Source of the DNA: Rhizobiales bacterium dw_265 | GTDB taxonomy: Bacteria > Pseudomonadota > Alphaproteobacteria > Micropepsales > Micropepsaceae | Direction of reading: 5' to 3' | Assembly: GCA_018449595.1 (NCBI GenBank) | Contig: JAAVUU010000001.1 | Span: 620,001 to 684,000 of the forward strand | DNA length: 64,000 bases | Shown here: positions 17,760 through 25,661 of the stretch, in pieces | Layout of the letters: every line of letters starts with the position of its first letter | Numbering within the stretch: position 1 is the first letter of the stretch | Position numbers and translations under genes: made by a program | The notes under the pieces: generated by a model | Databases searched by the model: none | Told to the model about the DNA's origin: nothing | What the model saw: only the letters and a program-made list of their open reading frames with translations

Positions 17760-18758
17760 TCAGGTCAGCACGACCACGTTGCGGGTGAGGTAAGTCGCCT
17801 TGGCGCCCACCAGTTCCTGCACTTGGTTCACTACGTCATTAATCTGTGACAAATGGAAGTTCGCATTCACCCGGCGGTCGCCTAGGCCACGGTCCGCCAA
17901 GATAATGCGCCCGCTCCGGTAGCGATTGACCTCTGCGATCACATAGCTCAGCGGCTCGTCATGAAAGACCAGCAAACCACGCTGCCAGGCGGTCACGGTT
18001 TCGATATTGGCCGCGGCGACCGGCTGCATCGCCTCGTTGTTGTAGATCACCTGCTGGCCAGTGCGCAGAATGACGGCAGCGCCAGCCTGGGCAACACGCA
18101 CGGCACCAGCGACGCAAGTCACGCAGATGTCGTCGCCGTCCTTGCGGACATTGAACTTTGCGCGCGTCGCGCTGGCCTGGCCCTCCCCTGCGATTACCCG
18201 GAAAGTCGCCGGCTCGACCAGCGCCGCCGTGATAGCAGCCTCGCCGCCGATTAAGCGGATACCTTTTTCATTGCCGGAGCGGCTGATCGCGATGCTGGTC
18301 TGTGTATTGAGTTCCGCCATCACCTGGGGACCCAGACTCACTGTGCTCTGCTGGCCGGTCACGGTCCTATAATCTGCTCCCAATTCCGCGAGGGAGGGCC
18401 ACAGCCCCAAGGGCGGGCTGATGATCCCATACGCCGCAACCGCCGCAGCGGACGCGGCAAGACCGCCACCCAGGAGGGCACGGCGGGTCTGCTTTTGGCG
18501 AGCCCAGGACTGAATGCGGACAACCTTGGAGCCGGCCGCCCGGTCCGCGGCTTCCTCCCGATCGAGGTCCACCAGCATTTTGCGCATTTGGCAGGCGCGG
18601 CGATAGGCGGCCTCGTGCATCGGCCCCTGGGCGCGCCACCGCTTGAGGCCCTCGACATCGTCCTGGGTCACATCGCCGATGACCAGGTGTTCGACCCAAT
18701 CCAGGGCCTGACGGTCCAGCGTGTCCACCTCGCCCGGCGAGTTTTCGGGATCGGTCAT
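17760..18758 (-). CDS. FecR-family anti-sigma factor / surface-signalling regulator
   Basis: The 332-residue protein has an N-terminal DUF4880 domain (about 10-70; LDRQALDWVEHLVIGDVTQDDVEGLKRWRAQ). One membrane helix (about 92-115; ALLGGGLAASAAAVAAYGII) separates it from a periplasmic FecR domain (about 130-235) with YRTVTGQQSTVSLGP, GEAAITA and VTCVAGAVRV. A C-terminal STN-like segment ends the protein (RSGRIILADRGLGDRRVNANF). FecR proteins hold an ECF sigma factor and release it when a periplasmic signal arrives. It lies downstream of the sigma gene on the same strand and upstream of the secretion operon, which is its probable regulatory target. Confidence 0.87.
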   Translation of the reverse strand: MTDPENSPGEVDTLDRQALDWVEHLVIGDVTQDDVEGLKRWRAQGPMHEAAYRRACQMRKMLVDLDREEAADRAAGSKVVRIQSWARQKQTRRALLGGGLAASAAAVAAYGIISPPLGLWPSLAELGADYRTVTGQQSTVSLGPQVMAELNTQTSIAISRSGNEKGIRLIGGEAAITAALVEPATFRVIAGEGQASATRAKFNVRKDGDDICVTCVAGAVRVAQAGAAVILRTGQQVIYNNEAMQPVAAANIETVTAWQRGLLVFHDEPLSYVIAEVNRYRSGRIILADRGLGDRRVNANFHLSQINDVVNQVQELVGAKATYLTRNVVVLT

Positions 18759-18876
18759 GTCAAACGGTCCGAACCAAACTTGCTCAATCCAGTCCCCGAA
18801 GTACGACGACGCCGGGAGGCCAAACGCCCCCGTTCATTATCTAAGACGTTGGAGACCGCCCCGCGTGGAATCAATG

Positions 18877-19173
18877 TTAACACAGGCTTCCGCGCGAATG
18901 GCGGGACCAGGCCGCTCGAATCCTCGGTATTTCATAGCTGATTCGGTCCAAAATCGACTGGCCTGCCAATCCTTTGGCCGCTTGATCCAACAGGTATTTG
19001 AGCGTCGCGGCCCGGCGGAACGCTGCCTCGTTGGCCGGGCTTTGGGCCCGCCATCGCATCAAGGCCCTCGCCGCGTTCGGCGAGAGCTCGCCCATGATGA
19101 TTAGCTCAAGCCACTCAAGGGCTTGACGCTCCGGCCAGCTCAATTCTTCTGTCGCCTGCAAAGTCTCGGACAT
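18877..19173 (-). CDS. Stand-alone DUF4880 (FecR N-terminal domain) protein
   Basis: A 98-residue cytoplasmic protein that consists almost only of the DUF4880 domain. WPERQALEWLELIIMGELSPNAARALMRWRAQSPANEAAF aligns closely with the N-terminus of the adjacent FecR (DRQALDWVEHLVIGDVTQDD...RWRAQGPMHEAAYRRA). It has no membrane helix and no periplasmic FecR domain, and the 118 bases after it show no continuing FecR reading frame. It could be a truncated duplicate or a true soluble anti-sigma domain. The position between sigma factor and full FecR suggests that it also touches the sigma factor. Confidence 0.75.
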   Translation of the reverse strand: MSETLQATEELSWPERQALEWLELIIMGELSPNAARALMRWRAQSPANEAAFRRAATLKYLLDQAAKGLAGQSILDRISYEIPRIRAAWSRHSRGSLC

Positions 19174-19270
19174 CGCGCAACCTGTCCCCGAGAACGCCGC
19201 AATCGCGGGTGCCGGAAGACAGCCTCCGATTACTTAGACGGATTTGGAGGGTCCGAGAGGAATCAGGTTG

Positions 19271-19780
19271 TTAGATTTTTTTCTTGATGCGGGCGATGCA
19301 ATGCTCGCGGGCCTTGCGCAATTCCAGCCGGATGCTCCGGTCGGAAAGCTCAAAACGCTCAGACAATTCCTTGGGGGTCAGCTCCTCGACCCATGCCGCG
19401 CGGAAGATCGCCTGGCAGCGGTCGGGCAGTTCGGCCAGGGCCGCGGCCAGAGCTTGCATCCCCTGCCGCGAGCTCGCGATGCGGGAGGCATCGGGGGTGT
19501 CGTCTTCGACGTTCAGCAGTTCGGCAATATCGCTGGCGGAAGGCCGTGCCCGCTCGGCGCGCTGACGGTCCACCACCGTGTTCATCGCCACGCGGAAGAG
19601 ATAGCCGCGCGGATTTTGAATGGCGCCGATTTCGCCGGCGCATTCAACCCGCAGATAGGCGTCATGGAGAACGTCGCTCGCCGCGTCCTCGGAGCCCAAT
19701 CGCCTGGTTAAGGATTTCTTGAGATCAGGGTATGCCGTCAGGAAGGTCTGGCGGAGTAACGCGCGTATGCCGTCTGCCAT
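19271..19780 (-). CDS. FecI-like ECF RNA polymerase sigma factor
   Basis: The 169-residue protein has the two sigma domains expected for ECF factors. Region 2 (about 10-75) contains LTRRLGSEDAASDVLHDAYLRV and NPRGYLFRVAMNTVVDRQRAERA. Region 4 (about 110-165) contains LAALAELPDRCQAIFRAAWVEELTPKELSERFELSDRSIRLELRKA. The paired FecR-type gene downstream supports the FecI-like class. It probably drives the secretion operon and perhaps the tonB-containing operon upstream. That is inferred from position because the promoter motif was not identified. Confidence 0.88.
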   Translation of the reverse strand: MADGIRALLRQTFLTAYPDLKKSLTRRLGSEDAASDVLHDAYLRVECAGEIGAIQNPRGYLFRVAMNTVVDRQRAERARPSASDIAELLNVEDDTPDASRIASSRQGMQALAAALAELPDRCQAIFRAAWVEELTPKELSERFELSDRSIRLELRKAREHCIARIKKKI

Positions 19781-19970
19781 AATCCAGCCCCAGACCCAGG
19801 ATGCGAATTCGGCAGGTTCCGATCAGCCGCGCGCCCAGCACCGCCCGCCAAAGCCTTCCCCGTCTTCTGAATTGGCGGGACCAGCGCTGGGAACCTAGTC
19901 GGGCTCTGTGAAGCTTCTGTGACATTCGCGTGGCGGGCGCGTTGCGGTGCAACGAGTCGCAGGTCGATGA

Positions 19971-20672
19971 TCACTTCGGCGAGAATTCGACCGGGAGAAG
20001 AATAGTGAGTTGCTGGGGGAGATCGGCGGGAATCTGCGGCAACGGCGCGGCGCGCCTTACCGTGTCCACCGCCTCCTGGTCAAGCAGCGGCGAGCCGGAA
20101 GATATTTTCAACTCGACCGCCAGGAGCCGCCCCTTGCGGTCCATCGAAAAGAGAACCTGTGCCGTACCGCGCAGATTCTCCGCCTTCGCAGAATCGGGAT
20201 AGTGCTCGAATTGCCCGATGTGCATATACAGCTCTCGCTGAAATTCCGCCGCCTTGTCGTTGGTGGCCGGCTCGGCATCGCTGCGGGGAACCGGCACTGA
20301 GGTATCCACCGACGCCAGTTGGCTCTGGGCCGAAGGATCGGAAAGCACGCTCTCGGTCTTCGCCGGGTTAAGGGCCGTATCATGCGCGGCGACGCCACTT
20401 TGCAGGCTTGCAAGGGTCTGCCGCGGTGGCCGGCTTTGCACGTTCGGCGGCGAGATGAGAGGCCCGCTGACCACATTGACATGCACCAACGTATCGGCCG
20501 CTGGCGGCGGCGGCACGAAGATAGCCGCGCGCAGCCAGAACACTGCGACCGTGAATAGTATGGACGTAATAAGCGCCACAACAAGAAGGTGAGCCTTCTG
20601 GAGCCCTGAACCCGGCAACAGCAGTGTCCAAGCGCTTGCCTTGCGCGCGTTGCGATTCAGCGGCGAATTCAT
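19971..20672 (-). CDS. TonB-family energy transducer, second copy
   Basis: The 233-residue protein has one N-terminal helix (HLLVVALITSILFTVAVFWL, near residues 28-47), a proline-containing linker, and a TonB C-terminal domain (about 145-233). That domain contains QRELYMHIGQFEHYPDSAKAENLRGTAQVLFSMDRKGRLLAVELKISSGSPLLDQEAVDTVRRA and PLPQIPADLPQQL, a textbook TonB_C pattern. The ATG at 20672 overlaps the previous stop as ATGA with GGCGAG upstream. An ATG at 20690 would add six residues. No exbB or exbD lies next to it, so it may share the channel encoded at 13-15 kb. Confidence 0.85.
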   Translation of the reverse strand: MNSPLNRNARKASAWTLLLPGSGLQKAHLLVVALITSILFTVAVFWLRAAIFVPPPPAADTLVHVNVVSGPLISPPNVQSRPPRQTLASLQSGVAAHDTALNPAKTESVLSDPSAQSQLASVDTSVPVPRSDAEPATNDKAAEFQRELYMHIGQFEHYPDSAKAENLRGTAQVLFSMDRKGRLLAVELKISSGSPLLDQEAVDTVRRAAPLPQIPADLPQQLTILLPVEFSPK

Positions 20673-21403
20673 TGGGCGCTCGCCTGCCATCGCCGCGCCA
20701 CGACCACAACCTTCACAGGCTGGGGCATATTATCCGGCGGCGATTGACTAATTGCCAGCGTCGCCAACGTCTTCTGCACCAGTGCGTCGCGCGTCGGGTC
20801 TCCGGTCGATTGGAAAATCTCCGACCGCGTAATCGCTCCGGACTTGGAGACCCATAGTGCCACCCCGATCGTATAGCGCCCGGAAAGCACCTGGGAATCG
20901 CGGTCAAATGCGTGTTGCACGACCGCCTGCACCACGGTCGCGTAGGAGCGATAATCGTCTTCGTGCAGCTGAGGGCCAGGTGTGACATGCAGGGTCGCAA
21001 GCGGCATCACGCCATCCTGGGCCATCGCTCCCGCCGTCGACGTTGGGTCGGCCTTCGCCACCAAAATGGCAGAAGTCCGATCAGGATTGGTATAGTGAAC
21101 AAGTAAGCCGGTCCCTGTCAGCAGTTGCGCGAGCGCGCTGTCCGCCGCGAGATTTCCGGACACCGCGACCGATGTTCGCCCTTGGGCGAGGTTGCTGTCG
21201 TAGAGAACCTGGACATTGGTCTGAGCAGTGAACGCATCAAGCGCCGAACGCAGCGATTGAGCAGGAATCGAGAGATGGGACATGCCCATAACAGTGACCG
21301 CCGCCTCAGCTCCCTTCTCCGTCGTGCCCGCGACAAGCAACATGACAAGCGCCAAAGCCGCAGCGCCGCCCTGGACGTCTCGCTTGCGGAAGCGGCCAAT
21401 CAT
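20669..21403 (-). CDS. STN-domain / TonB-C-terminal chimera, exported
   Basis: The 244-residue protein begins at the ATG at 21403, which overlaps the preceding stop as ATGA and has AGGAG upstream. A hydrophobic N-terminal segment (AAALALVMLLVAG) precedes an STN domain (about 38-105) with MSHLSIPAQSLRSALDAFTAQTNVQVLYDSNLAQGRTSVAVSG and LLTGTGLLVHY. A TonB_C-like domain follows (about 150-240) with QVLSGRYTIGVALWVSKSGAITRSEIFQSTGDPTRDALVQ. STN domains normally signal from TonB-dependent receptors to FecR. Here STN is joined to a TonB-like domain and the receptor barrel is absent. It is therefore a candidate signal input for the adjacent FecR. Confidence 0.75.
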   Translation of the reverse strand: MIGRFRKRDVQGGAAALALVMLLVAGTTEKGAEAAVTVMGMSHLSIPAQSLRSALDAFTAQTNVQVLYDSNLAQGRTSVAVSGNLAADSALAQLLTGTGLLVHYTNPDRTSAILVAKADPTSTAGAMAQDGVMPLATLHVTPGPQLHEDDYRSYATVVQAVVQHAFDRDSQVLSGRYTIGVALWVSKSGAITRSEIFQSTGDPTRDALVQKTLATLAISQSPPDNMPQPVKVVVVARRWQASAQ

Positions 21404-21780
21404 GGGAGGGGCGCTCCTGCGCGAAGCGGATTGCCGTATACCGCGGCCGGCGGCCGATATGGGGTCGCCGACTTTCCCCAATTCGATCCATATTGCTGGC
21501 TCATCGCGCTTTGATTGAAGCCACCCGTGCGCAGCGATGACGAATTGGCATTCAGAGGCGCAATTTCGACATCCTCCGCTGCCGGCGATATGGCGCCCAC
21601 CTCGTCCTGCATTTTCTGGTTCAGACACGACCAATCGGGGGCCTTTTGTCCACCGATCTCCACCTGCACACAGCTTGAGGATGGCCCAGATGTAGTTCCC
21701 GACAGATCGGCGCCCGCCGCGCGGGCCATCGGGCACACGAGCGCAAGACACGCCATCAGGATCGCCAATCTGGGTTTCAT
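21400..21780 (-). CDS. Small exported protein of unknown function
   Basis: The 126-residue protein starts with a clear signal peptide (MKPRLAILMACLALVCPMARA). It continues with SCVQVEIGGQKAPDWSCLNQKMQDEV (two cysteines) and then an Asn/Ser/Gly-rich tail with GYGNPLRAGAP-like low complexity. It is the first gene of the tonB/STN operon and overlaps the next gene as ATGA. No family was recognised. The cysteine pair may form a disulfide in the periplasm. Confidence 0.6.
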   Translation of the reverse strand: MKPRLAILMACLALVCPMARAAGADLSGTTSGPSSSCVQVEIGGQKAPDWSCLNQKMQDEVGAISPAAEDVEIAPLNANSSSLRTGGFNQSAMSQQYGSNWGKSATPYRPPAAVYGNPLRAGAPLP

Positions 21781-22144
21781 GGCGGAGTTCTACCACAGCT
21801 CATCGAAATCGTGCCGCTCGCCCCAACGTCCGGTGCGGCAGTCCGCGGACTGATACTAGAGTGATTTTGTAACAGGTTATTGTCCCTGACCAGCCCTGGC
21901 CCCCCATTTCCGGCGGCACCTGGTCACTTTTCAGAAATGATTGCCGCTGATGGGGTCGGAATCCGTCTTAGAGATTAGAAGCCTTCCGAAGCCGAGTGGC
22001 GCAAACGCGATCGCGTTGCGCCAACAGTGGCTTGCGCCGTCCCGGACGAGCCGGATCGCTGTTGCGTCGCTATCTGGATTTCGCGATCGGACCACCGAGA
22101 TTTCAGACCTCCAGACGAGACTGAAGACCACGAGGAACGGATCA
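21781..22144. other. Gap without recognised gene upstream of two divergent genes
   Basis: The 364 bases contain no coding frame that I can support. They must hold the promoters of the minus-strand operon starting at 21780 and the plus-strand membrane-protein gene at 22145. A GAGGA ribosome-binding site for the latter lies at 22132-22136. The stretch near 21900-21960 has the mixed composition of a decayed insertion, but I could not identify a transposase or terminal repeats. Confidence 0.4.
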
Positions 22145-22438
22145 ATGAGCACCCTTATTTTCGTTGGCTGGCTGATCCTTAGCGCCCTGGTCGGCTGGCT
22201 CGCTCGCGGTTCTGTGAGAGGAGAATTCGGCTTAGTACTCGCTACCATTGCGGGGGTCATTGGCATAGTCGTCGGCGCGTGGCTCACAAGTCTCATCTAC
22301 ACCATGATCCACGGCCCTCTAATTGTAAGTGGGATCGCCCTCGGGGGCTTGGCCTTCCTCGTTTTCATGGTTCGGCTTGCCTTATGCGCCGGCAATGACA
22401 CGACTGGGGAAGGCCTTGGCATTTCTTCGACTGACTAG
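22145..22438 (+). CDS. Small membrane protein, possibly GlsB/YeaQ-like
   Basis: A 97-residue protein with three predicted helices (about 4-22, 30-55 and 58-80). It has a glycine- and alanine-rich first helix ending in the WLARG turn, as in the transglycosylase-associated (GlsB/YeaQ/YmgE) membrane family. The start at 22145 has GAGGA eight bases upstream. An in-frame ATG at 21941 would add 68 residues that look non-coding. The family call is tentative because the middle helix is less conserved. Relatives are often stress-induced. Confidence 0.5.
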   Translation: MSTLIFVGWLILSALVGWLARGSVRGEFGLVLATIAGVIGIVVGAWLTSLIYTMIHGPLIVSGIALGGLAFLVFMVRLALCAGNDTTGEGLGISSTD

Positions 22439-22628
22439 TCAGGGCGCCCGACGCCTTCGATCTGCCCGACCCGTTACGGAGACCGGGTTCTGAGAACAAG
22501 GGACCACGATAATTTGCCATCGCCGGATCCTGCAATTCATCGCTCACGCATATAGCCCGGTCGCCCATGGCTCCAGAGACTTTAATTTTCCGAAACTCCG
22601 AGATTTCCCGATCTATCGCCGCCCAATC

Positions 22629-22657
22629 TTGACGCTTTTGTTGCCTGAGCGCTTAGA
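22629..22657 (+). promoter_or_regulatory. Candidate sigma-70 promoter for the AlpA-like regulator
   Basis: TTGACG at 22629-22634 and CTTAGA at 22652-22657 are separated by 17 bases. The predicted transcript would begin near 22664, only 9-24 bases before either candidate start codon at 22673 or 22688. Neither has a Shine-Dalgarno sequence, so translation may be nearly leaderless. Confidence 0.4.
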
Positions 22658-22672
22658 TTTTCCGAATTCCAA

Positions 22673-22906
22673 ATGCGTTACGGCACGATGAACACAGCGG
22701 CGAAAATCCTTGAAGAATGTCTGCCAGATTGGAAACTGGCCTACCGGGTTGATGAAGCTGTCGCCGCCACGGGCATTGGGCGATCCAAAATCTACGAAAT
22801 AATCAAAGCCGGGAAATTACAAGCGCGACGCGCTGAAGGGATGACAGTCATCCTTCGCGACGAACTTCAACGTTATCTCCATTCACTTCCGCCCATCAAT
22901 CTCTAG
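22673..22906 (+). CDS. AlpA/excisionase-like helix-turn-helix protein
   Basis: A 77-residue DNA-binding protein. The MerR-like helix-turn-helix is visible in LAYRVDEAVAATGIGRSKIYEIIKAGKLQARRAEGMTVILRDELQRYL. This is the usual pattern of AlpA regulators and excisionases found with integrases. It is convergent with the integrase and the two stop codons share the palindrome CTAG at 22903-22906. It probably controls excision or the integrase. An internal ATG at 22688 is an alternative start. Confidence 0.8.
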   Translation: MRYGTMNTAAKILEECLPDWKLAYRVDEAVAATGIGRSKIYEIIKAGKLQARRAEGMTVILRDELQRYLHSLPPINL

Positions 22907-24150
22907 GCGGCGATCAGTTGAACCGATTCTATAGCTCCCGTGGCGCAGTAATTCGCCCAGGCCACCATCAGCTTTCGCCGCAATTCCAGCGCATCGCGAC
23001 GACGATAGGATCGCTCGACGGCGTCGCCGATCGCGTGAGAAAGAGCCGCTTCCGACACCTCCCTCGGGAACAACGTGCAATCGCTGGCCCAGTCCTTAAA
23101 TGTGGACCGAAAGCCGTGAACGGTGAATTCCCCATACCCCAGCAAATCCAACATCTTCAGCATACACATATTGGACAGCGGCCTGGGCTCTCGATTTCTG
23201 CGGTGCGCCAACCCGGGGAAGAGATGCCCATCGCGCGCGCGCGGCAACATCAACTTCACAAGTTCCACCGCCCTGGGGGACAGTGGAACGCGATGTGGAA
23301 GCTCTCGCTTCATTCGTTCCGCTGGAATGGTCCATACTGCATTTTCAAGATCAAATTCGCTGGGGCTTGCGCAAAGTGCCTCACTCGTGCGAACGGCCGT
23401 CAGGATCGTGAACTCAAGCGCCAGCGAGCTTATACTTTGCGACTTTCTCAAAGAGGCCATGAATGAAGTCACGTCCTCATAGGGAAGCGCCGCATGATGT
23501 CCGCGGGCGAGCTTGCGGCGCTTCGGCAGCATCAGGGCCAAGTGCCCTTTCCAACGAGCCGGATTTTCGCCAGACCGAAGGCCCTCCACCTTCGCGGCGT
23601 CAAGAACCCGTTCGATCCGACCACGAAGCCGAGACGCGGTTACAGCCTTGCTTTGCCAAATGGGTCGCAAGACTGAGAGCACGTCGTTTGTGGTAATCTC
23701 GCTCACGGGCAAACTCCGCAAGCGCTTGGCATCTACCTTCAGTGTCCGACGCCACTGCTGGATGTGAACCTTACTCTTCCAGGATGGCGCCTGGTTCTCG
23801 ATAAATCGATCAGCCACGGTTCCGAACGTTACCGGCCCTCCCGTTTGTTCTTCGGGCAAAAGTGCCAATTGGCGTTTTTCGAAAATGGGGTTTTTGCCGG
23901 CCTTTACGAGTTGACGAGCTTCGTGGGCGCGATCGCGCGCTGCCGCCAAAGAGACGTCCGAAATCGGGCCGAGCCCCATCTCTTTGCGCCTTCCCCCGAA
24001 TTGGAATATAAAACTCCAGCGCTTTGCTCCGGTGGTTTCGACCACCAAGTACAGCCCACCGCCATCGGCGTAGAGCTTCGGCGGCAATGCCGATGATAGT
24101 GTCCGTGCCGACAATCGATTAAGGGTTCTATTCGCCACCCTAAACTCCAC
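22903..24150 (-). CDS. Tyrosine recombinase / integrase with N-terminal arm-binding domain
   Basis: The 415-residue site-specific recombinase has a DUF4102-type arm domain (about 10-95; PPKLYADGGGLYLVVETTGAKRWSFIFQF, MGLGPISDVSLAAARDRA), a SAM-like core-binding domain (about 105-205) and a catalytic domain. All catalytic residues are seen: Arg in ILTAVRTSEAL, HGFRS as the HxxR box, His in LSHAIGDAVERSY and the tyrosine of that same segment. It therefore looks intact. The GTG at 24150 starts the frame. No cargo or recombination directionality gene other than the small HTH gene lies beside it, and no tRNA or obvious att core was found. Confidence 0.9.
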   Translation of the reverse strand: MEFRVANRTLNRLSARTLSSALPPKLYADGGGLYLVVETTGAKRWSFIFQFGGRRKEMGLGPISDVSLAAARDRAHEARQLVKAGKNPIFEKRQLALLPEEQTGGPVTFGTVADRFIENQAPSWKSKVHIQQWRRTLKVDAKRLRSLPVSEITTNDVLSVLRPIWQSKAVTASRLRGRIERVLDAAKVEGLRSGENPARWKGHLALMLPKRRKLARGHHAALPYEDVTSFMASLRKSQSISSLALEFTILTAVRTSEALCASPSEFDLENAVWTIPAERMKRELPHRVPLSPRAVELVKLMLPRARDGHLFPGLAHRRNREPRPLSNMCMLKMLDLLGYGEFTVHGFRSTFKDWASDCTLFPREVSEAALSHAIGDAVERSYRRRDALELRRKLMVAWANYCATGAIESVQLIAA

Positions 24151-24374
24151 CCTAAAAGTTGCTGCGGATTGGACCGCACCAAGATGGATGGATATGAATA
24201 TTGGAGCGTAAGAAGTTCAAGGCCACCAAGGGCTTCCCGACTGCGCTGGATCAATCTGGAAGATTGTCAAAGGCCTCTCTGTCCGCCATTAAACCAGGGC
24301 CCTTTGTTCGACATCAACGCCGACAGGCGTTGGTAGGCGTGAGCAAAGCGAGCGATCCAAGCATTCAAGGACGA

Positions 24375-24397
24375 GGAACATGCCTTGAGCATGTTCC
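24375..24397. repeat. Inverted repeat GGAACATGC-N5-GCATGTTCC upstream of the integrase
   Basis: A perfect nine-base inverted repeat with a five-base loop (CTTGA) lies in the 319-base gap between the integrase and the next secreted-protein gene. The rest of that gap (24151-24469) shows no gene, although it should contain the integrase promoter. The repeat could be an operator, a hairpin terminator lacking a T-run, or part of the attachment region. Confidence 0.4.
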
Positions 24398-24469
24398 GAG
24401 CAATCCCTCTCTGTCCATCAGGGTCATCTGCGCCGCTTCATTCGGGAAGCGGATTTCACGCGGGGAAAA

Positions 24470-24814
24470 TTACCGGCAGGTTCCGTAAAGCGCACAGCTG
24501 GCGTCGCTGGATTGCCCCTGCGTCAGGCCTGCCCCGCTTCCATATCGCACCTGGGGATTGTTCCAATCGCGTCCCTGGGAAACGCCGCTGTACAGCGAGA
24601 AATTCCCGAACTTCGTCCCCGCGCCGGACCATTGATCCCCGGTTCGGGCATCGAATTTCTGCCACGGCGTCACGGCGCCGTCCGGCTGGCCGCTTTGGCT
24701 GCCCGTGAATGCCTGAGAACAATTGGCCACGGCGTCGCCGCAAAAGGCTTGCGCTTGGCCGGAGATCATCGCTGCGCTGACGGTCATGGCAAGAACGAGA
24801 AATCCTGTCTTCAT
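24470..24814 (-). CDS. Small exported protein of unknown function
   Basis: A 114-residue protein with a signal peptide (MKTGFLVLAMTVSAAMISGQAQA) and cysteines arranged as AFCGDAVANCSQAF near the mature start and CALYGTC at the end. The middle is rich in Gly, Ser, Gln and aromatic residues (FDARTGDQWSGAGTKFG). The ATG at 24814 was chosen because it begins the signal peptide and has GGAGA upstream. A longer frame from 24967 adds an Arg-rich segment with no support. The four cysteines suggest disulfides in the periplasm or outside. No family was recognised. Confidence 0.6.
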   Translation of the reverse strand: MKTGFLVLAMTVSAAMISGQAQAFCGDAVANCSQAFTGSQSGQPDGAVTPWQKFDARTGDQWSGAGTKFGNFSLYSGVSQGRDWNNPQVRYGSGAGLTQGQSSDASCALYGTCR

Positions 24815-25255
24815 CGCCCGGGTTCTCCTGCTGTCTCCGGCTACGCTATCACGGGAGCCGCGCCAGACACGTGTCGAAACCGCAATGCGGATCGCTAAAG
24901 CGGATTTAAGCCATCGGGGGCCATTCCTCTGCTTGGCCAAGCTAAGCCCTTGATCTGTCTGGGTCATGGCGGGCCTTCCCTGGCCCCTTCCTGGCCGCCC
25001 TCTTCCGGATCAAAGCCGGGAACACCCGGCCACTCGCGCCAGCGCGCGGCGCAAGCCGTCGATGTCGCAGCAATAATACCGCTGCGTCAGATAAAACTAC
25101 ATATGTCATAGGATTGGAGCGGCGATGCGGATTGATCCAGACGCATGACGCGTAAAAGTCAGCGGAAAATCTGAAAAATGGATAGATATGGATTGATGTG
25201 GGATGCCGGATACATTCTCTCTGTCCGCCATACCGAACTGATGCAAGGACAATCC
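24815..25255. other. Gap without supported gene upstream of the PhnA-domain gene
   Basis: The 441 bases contain several short frames in both directions but none with a start, ribosome-binding site and recognisable protein. A minus-strand stretch near 24985-25070 reads WREWPGVPGFDPEEGG in one frame and looks protein-like. It has no start and ends at a stop, so it may be a remnant. The region also holds the promoters for the divergent genes at 24814 and 25256. Confidence 0.35.
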
Positions 25256-25558
25256 ATGATCGGCGACGATGACGAATATGTCTATGACGAAGAGACGGGG
25301 GAATGGCGTCCCGCCACAGCGGCCGCCGTCACGAAGCCTGGCCGCGCCGAGGTCCGCGATGCCGCCGGAAATCTTCTCACCGATGGCGATTCGGTCACCC
25401 TCATCAAGGATCTGAAGGTCAAGGGCGCAAACCAGACCCTGAAGCAGGGCACGGTCATCAAGGCGATCCGGCTCACCGACAGCGACCAGGAAATTGACTG
25501 CCGCTTCGAAGGGATCAAGGGCCTGGTCCTGCGCGCCGAATTCGTGCGCAAGCGCTGA
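25256..25558 (+). CDS. PhnA/YjdM-domain protein lacking the zinc ribbon
   Basis: A 100-residue protein. Residues about 32-98 match the PhnA (YjdM) C-terminal domain: AEVRDAAGNLLTDGDSVTLIKDLKVKG and IKAIRLTDSDQEIDC, ending LRAEFVRKR. The usual N-terminal zinc ribbon is replaced by an acidic segment (DDDEYVYDEETGEWRPA). The ATG at 25256 has AAGGA six bases upstream and is preferred to in-frame starts at 25178 and 25241. The family was once linked to phosphonate use but its function is not established. No phn genes are nearby. Confidence 0.8.
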   Translation: MIGDDDEYVYDEETGEWRPATAAAVTKPGRAEVRDAAGNLLTDGDSVTLIKDLKVKGANQTLKQGTVIKAIRLTDSDQEIDCRFEGIKGLVLRAEFVRKR

Positions 25559-25661
25559 GGCGGCAAGCACCTTCTGTCATTTTGCCCGTCCGATATGCCA
25601 GCCCCCTTTCGCCGGCGGATGGACCGCTTATTGTCTTCGGATGAAGATGACGGAGGCACAA

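Noticed and set aside
17425..17849. Two short plus-strand frames in the gap before the secretion operon
   Set aside because: They have no ribosome-binding site or motif, and the second overlaps fecR on the other strand.
24375..24397. LexA box upstream of the integrase
   Set aside because: Alphaproteobacterial LexA boxes are direct GTTC-N7-GTTC repeats. This is an inverted repeat with no second GTTC at that spacing.
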